DNA from: JANNOG01 sp050329415
Lineage (GTDB): Bacteria; Actinomycetota; Actinomycetes; Actinomycetales; JBBAYJ01
Assembly: GCA_050329415.1 (NCBI GenBank)
Contig: JBHJOS010000097.1
Location: 1-19,496 of the forward strand
Direction: 5' to 3'
DNA: 19,496 bases
Shown: piece by piece, positions 16,413 through 19,496 of the stretch
How positions within the stretch are numbered: the first letter of the stretch is position 1
How the letters are laid out: each line of letters starts with the position of its first letter
Program-made: the position numbers and the translations under genes
Notes under the pieces: generated by a model
What the model was told of the DNA's origin: nothing
Databases searched by the model: none
What the model saw: the letters and a program-made list of their open reading frames with translations, nothing else

Positions 16413-16430
16413 TGTCGGATACATCCGACA
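16413..16430. promoter_or_regulatory. 18-bp palindrome upstream of the subtilase
   Basis: TGTCGGAT-AC-ATCCGACA, perfect 8-bp arms, 20-38 bases upstream of the ATG at 16392. The position is that of a repressor site over the promoter or transcription start. The regulator is unknown. Confidence 0.5.
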
Positions 16431-16491
16431 GCGGGCGGCCGACGGTAGCGGGTCCGCGAGCATCGACCCAGCCCCGCGGCGTGTCACACGC

Positions 16492-16537
16492 CGTGCCGCA
16501 CGACGCTCCGGAGGTGTCCGCCCGGTCGTGCGGCACG
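16492..16537 (-). terminator. Terminator hairpin after the ASCH-winged-helix gene
   Basis: Perfect 13-bp arms CGTGCCGCACGAC (16492-16504) and GTCGTGCGGCACG (16525-16537), 20-base loop, 67 bases past the stop of the gene at 16604. The remaining bases of the 16393-16603 gap show no other feature besides the palindrome at 16413. Confidence 0.6.
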
Positions 16538-16603
16538 AGAGGGCGGCCGCCGCCGCCGCCCCGACGGCTCAGCAGGTGCGGTCGCCCCTGTTGGGCCGCG
16601 GCC

Positions 16604-17218
16604 TCAGCAGCCTTCCCGGGGCGACCGGGCCCGACGCCGGGCAGGCCCGCCGTCGTCAACGACCGCCTCACCCCGCGGCGAGAGCCGGTATCCGATGTCG
16701 AGCGACTGGGTGAGGCCGAGTTCTTTGAGCTTGCGGACGTCGCGCTTGAACGGCGCCGGGTCGCGGCCGAGCGCGGCGGCGAGGTCCGGGGCGCGCACAC
16801 CCGGGGAACTGTCGATGATCGCAAGCGTCTGCCGGGTCCAGGGCCCGGCGGACGACGCCGAGTCGAGGCGGTCCAGGCGGGCGTGGATCATGGCGAGTTC
16901 CTCCTGCGCAGGGCGCCGCTCCCGCAGCGCGATCCGCGGGTCCTCTCCGGCCCAGCGCAACCCGACCCGGTACACCCGCCGGCCCGGCCGTGCCGCCAGG
17001 ACCCGCCGCAGCGCGTCCGGGGACGCGGCCCCGGCGCGACGGGCGTCCTCCTCGCTGATCGTCGTCTCGTCGACCGGTTCGACCGAGGTGACCTCGACGA
17101 GGCCGACCGGGGTGCGCATGCCCGTACCGACGACGACGCGCGGACGATCCCAGCGGCGGAAGGCGAGGTCGACAGCTCCCGCCCGGATCCCCGCCAGCTC
17201 GCCCTGACGGATCAGCAC
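16604..17218 (-). CDS. ASCH/PUA-like domain fused to a winged helix
   Basis: A 204-residue protein. Residues 1-100 have the ASCH-like pattern: LIRQGELAGIRAGAVDLAFR, RWDRPRVVVGTGMRTPVGLV and VYRVGLRWAGEDPRIALRE, a small beta-barrel fold related to PUA that binds RNA or modified nucleic acid. Residues 125-190 form a winged helix: GPWTRQTLAIIDSSPGVRAP, DLAAALGRDPAPFKRDVRKL, KELGLTQSLDIGYRLSPRGE. The pair suggests a nucleic-acid-binding regulator or repair accessory, but no function is established that I know. The GTG at 17218 begins VLIRQGEL where the family starts; it has only a weak ribosome site. It lies 32 bp after the polymerase stop on the same strand, so the two are probably cotranscribed. 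Confidence 0.8.
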   Translation of the reverse strand: MLIRQGELAGIRAGAVDLAFRRWDRPRVVVGTGMRTPVGLVEVTSVEPVDETTISEEDARRAGAASPDALRRVLAARPGRRVYRVGLRWAGEDPRIALRERRPAQEELAMIHARLDRLDSASSAGPWTRQTLAIIDSSPGVRAPDLAAALGRDPAPFKRDVRKLKELGLTQSLDIGYRLSPRGEAVVDDGGPARRRARSPREGC

Positions 17219-17250
17219 ACCGCCCAGGCTAGGTCGTGCCGCGCACCCGG

Positions 17251-18969
17251 TCAGCCCGCCCGGTCGTAGGTGTGGACGACGGCGACATCGAGGGGGAAGG
17301 CGGCGGGGGCGTCGCCGAAGAGCAGGTGCCCGGCTTCGGTGGCGGCGTCCATGGTGGCTGTCGCGACCGCATCGGCGGTGGCGGAGGGGGTGTGGACGAT
17401 GACTTCGTCGTGGAGGAAGTAGACGAGGTGGGGGCGTCCGGGGATATCGCGGAGTCGGCGGCGCAGGGTCGCCAGCCAGCACAGGGCCCACTCGGCGGCG
17501 GTGCCCTGGACGACGAAGTTTCGGGTGAAGCGGCCCCAGTCCCGCGCCGCGCGGCGGGCGCGGGTGACGTCGGCGGGGGAGGCGTCGTGGCTGCTGGCGA
17601 GGTCCATGGTCTGGTGCCAGGAGTCGGATGGGGTGGGGGAGCCGCGGCCCAGCCAGGTGCGGACGGCCTCGCCGCGTTCGCCGGCCCGGGCGGCGTCGGC
17701 GACGAGGCGCATGGCGCGGGGGAAGGCCTGGGCGAGGCGGGGGAGCAGGGTGGCGCTGGCACCGGTGGTGGCGCCGTAGATGGCGCCGAGCATCGCGGTC
17801 TTGGCCTCGTCGCGGGTGGCGACGGTCCCGGCGTCGACGATCGCGGTGTAGAGGTCGCCCGAGCGGGCGGCGGTCGTCATGGCCTGGTCGGCGGCCATGG
17901 CGGCGAGGACCCGGGGTTCCAGTTGCCGGGCGTCGGCGACCACGAGGCGCCAGCCGGGGTCGGCGCGGACCGCACCGCGGACGGCGTCGGGCAGTTGCAG
18001 TGCCCCGCCGCCGCTGGTGGCCCATCGCCCGGTCGGGACTCCGGCGGGCACGTACTCGGGCCGGTACCTGCCGTCCCGCACCCAGGTGTCCGCCCATGAC
18101 CACCCGTTCGCGGCCAGCAGGCGGGCGAGCTTCTTGTACTCCAGCAGCGGTCCGACCGCGGGGTGGGAGTGCGCCCGCAGTTCGTGGGCGCGGGTGGTGG
18201 CGACGTCGAGGCCGGCCCGGCGCAGCGCGCGCAGCAGGTCCGGCTGGGAGTCGGGGTTGAGGTCGGGGCGGTCCAGGGCCCGGCGGACCTCCTCGGCCAG
18301 GTCCGCCAGGCGCCGGGGCCGGGTCCCGGCCGGGGGTCGGGGGCCGAGCAGGCCGGTGAGGAGGCGGTCGTGGGTGTCCGCGTCCCAGGGCATCCCGTCG
18401 GCGTGCATCTCGGCGGCGAGCAACGCCCCGGCCGACTCCGCCGCCAGCAGCAGCCGCAACCGGTCCGGCGCGGCGGAAGCGGCGACTGCGTCGAGCTGGG
18501 CTCGCAGCTCGGTGAGGGGGTCCGGCGGCGGGGTCTGGGCAGGTGCACCGGGCGCCGGGCCATTGCCGCCGGGGCCGGCGTCGCCGAACGGGTTGCCGAA
18601 CAGGTCACCGAACAGGTCGGGCTCGGCGCGGCCCTGCCGGGCCTGCCAGGTGCGCGAGGTGTCCCAGGCGCCCGCCGGTGCCGTCGCCGGCCCCGACCCC
18701 GCACTGAGCGGGCTGCGCCGCAGGATCGCGTGGCACAACCGCAGGTCATGAGCACGCTCGACCCGCACCCCGGCGGCCAGGAGTCCTGGGTACCGGCTCG
18801 CGGTGTCGTCCCACACCCACCGCGGCCGCCCGGCCTCCGCCCGCGCCACCGCGGCCGGCAGGTCACCCACACCCACGACGGACGACTCCGTGGGTGTGCC
18901 GTCACCTGTCGTCGCCGTCAGCGTGACCGTCTCCGCGTCCTCGCCCACCGAGACCACGACGTACCCCAC
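17251..18969 (-). CDS. Family-A DNA polymerase, bifunctional 3'-5' exonuclease/polymerase type without 5' nuclease
   Basis: A 572-residue PolA-like enzyme lacking the N-terminal 5' nuclease. Residues 1-90 are a reduced exonuclease-like domain whose acidic residues are not clearly kept, so proofreading is doubtful; 110-150 is a Gly/Pro/Phe-rich linker with DLFGDLFGNPFGD. The polymerase domain has all motifs: template/dNTP helix GRWATSGGGALQLP (314-327), motif A VVADARQLEPRVLAAM with D346, motif B RDEAKTAMLGAIYG with R386, K390 and Y398, and motif C HDE (520-522) with the second metal-binding D521. This is the actinobacterial second Pol I, thought to act in repair. The GTG at 18969 (VGYVVVSVGED) fits the family start. 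An IS lies only 31 bp upstream. Confidence 0.9.
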   Translation of the reverse strand: MGYVVVSVGEDAETVTLTATTGDGTPTESSVVGVGDLPAAVARAEAGRPRWVWDDTASRYPGLLAAGVRVERAHDLRLCHAILRRSPLSAGSGPATAPAGAWDTSRTWQARQGRAEPDLFGDLFGNPFGDAGPGGNGPAPGAPAQTPPPDPLTELRAQLDAVAASAAPDRLRLLLAAESAGALLAAEMHADGMPWDADTHDRLLTGLLGPRPPAGTRPRRLADLAEEVRRALDRPDLNPDSQPDLLRALRRAGLDVATTRAHELRAHSHPAVGPLLEYKKLARLLAANGWSWADTWVRDGRYRPEYVPAGVPTGRWATSGGGALQLPDAVRGAVRADPGWRLVVADARQLEPRVLAAMAADQAMTTAARSGDLYTAIVDAGTVATRDEAKTAMLGAIYGATTGASATLLPRLAQAFPRAMRLVADAARAGERGEAVRTWLGRGSPTPSDSWHQTMDLASSHDASPADVTRARRAARDWGRFTRNFVVQGTAAEWALCWLATLRRRLRDIPGRPHLVYFLHDEVIVHTPSATADAVATATMDAATEAGHLLFGDAPAAFPLDVAVVHTYDRAG

Positions 18970-18990
18970 GGGCCCCAGTGTCCAGGGCGG

Positions 18991-19496
18991 GGCGCCAGGG
19001 TCACGGCATTGTCGGATTGTCGCTGGTCAGCAGTTTGATGATCTTGGCTGGTCGTCTGTCGTGGTGGCGTAGCCCGGCGGTGATGTTGGTGGCGCCGGTC
19101 AGGCGGAGCAGGCTGATGGCGGTGTTCCTGAGGGTGGCCATGATCCGGGGCGCGTGGCCGCTGCGGACTCGGGAGCCGTCCTCGGCGTATGCCACGTCGC
19201 GCACGTGGTGCGGCTTGTTCTCGACCGACCAGTGGCCCTGCACCCAGGCGGCCAGGGTGGCCGGGGCGACGTCGGCGGAGGTGATCACGTAGACGACCTC
19301 GATCGTCTTGTTGCCCTTGACAGTCACGGTGCGGCGGAGCTGGGCGACCATGGCCGCGCCGGGGAAACCGATCCAGTCCGGGACCTGGGTGGCCTGGATG
19401 GTGCGCCGGACTCGGCGACCCTTGGTCTTCTCGGTGGAGGAGTGCGCCGGGACGTCGTTCCAGGGCAGGGCCTTCACGGCGGCCCGCAAGGCCGGC
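18991..19496 (-). mobile_element. ISAs1-family insertion sequence, truncated by window edge
   Basis: Only the 3' end of the element, with its transposase, is in the window. The outer end must lie between the polymerase start (18969) and the transposase stop (19001); CAGGGTCACGGCATTGTCGG at 18996-19015 is a possible terminal repeat. The other end is outside, so inverted repeats and target duplication cannot be checked. The left boundary given is approximate. Confidence 0.6.
19001..19496 (-). CDS. ISAs1-family transposase, C-terminal part
   Basis: The frame is open to the right edge and ends at 19001, giving the last 164 residues. Matching blocks of the ISAs1 (H-repeat, DDE_Tnp_ISAS1) family are LAAWVQGHWSVENKPHHVRD, VAYAEDGSRVRSGHAPRIMA, TLRNTAISLLRL, and a tail ITAGLRHHDRRPAKIIKLL. 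The HWSVEN glutamate is the third acidic residue of the DDE site. No stop or shift breaks the visible part, so the element may be active or recently was. A TTG at 19489 is an internal codon, not the start. The first two acidic residues and the N-terminus are outside the window. Confidence 0.9.
   Translation of the reverse strand, partial: PALRAAVKALPWNDVPAHSSTEKTKGRRVRRTIQATQVPDWIGFPGAAMVAQLRRTVTVKGNKTIEVVYVITSADVAPATLAAWVQGHWSVENKPHHVRDVAYAEDGSRVRSGHAPRIMATLRNTAISLLRLTGATNITAGLRHHDRRPAKIIKLLTSDNPTMP

Overview
The window is about 19.5 kb of very GC-rich DNA. Many genes start with GTG, codon third positions are almost all G or C, and several gene families are typical of Actinomycetota (actinobacterial family-A polymerase without 5' nuclease, ASCH-winged-helix protein, DUF4173 and DUF4190 proteins). 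The genus cannot be fixed from the sequence alone; a Geodermatophilaceae- or Pseudonocardia-like organism is a guess.

Layout. 1-1475 (+): 3' part of a DUF4173-type membrane protein with a Pro-Thr repeat, open at the left edge. 1506-2126 (-): a YciO-type protein. 2343-2546 (+): a cold-shock protein with a structured leader. 2632-4259 (-): a DUF4190-like exported/anchored protein and a degenerate CPBP membrane protein. 4321-7623 (-): a complete TRAP transporter operon (dctQ, dctM, dctP; the binding protein resembles the 2-oxoacid/TakP type). 7624-7958: intergenic region carrying three near-identical dyads, probably operators for the TRAP operon. 7959-11987 (-): a four-gene operon, small membrane protein, sodium:solute symporter, cytosolic LytS-type kinase, LytTR response regulator, with every gene junction a GTGA overlap. 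12213-13855 (-): a two-gene cassette of unknown function (an ImmA/IrrE-like protein without its zinc motif plus a small conserved protein), the small gene broken by a 16-bp tandem duplication, with gene debris on at least one side. 13928-14055: end of a lost VOC-fold gene. 14056-14559 (-): a Pat-like N-acetyltransferase. 14644-16392 (-): a secreted subtilisin-like protease gene with an in-frame amber codon right after the signal peptide. 16604-18969 (-): family-A DNA polymerase/exonuclease followed by an ASCH-winged-helix protein. 19001-19496 (-): the C-terminal part of an ISAs1-type transposase, running off the right edge.

How it works together. 4.3-12.0 kb reads as a carboxylate-uptake locus: a TRAP system and an ActP-like symporter, with a two-component system translationally coupled to the symporter, and a separate dyad-binding regulator (not in the window) probably acting on the TRAP promoter. 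12.0-14.1 kb is a scarred accessory patch. The most promising undescribed object is the ImmA-like/small-protein pair with its potentially reversible 16-bp switch; the subtilase amber codon and the triplicated dyad are the next best leads.
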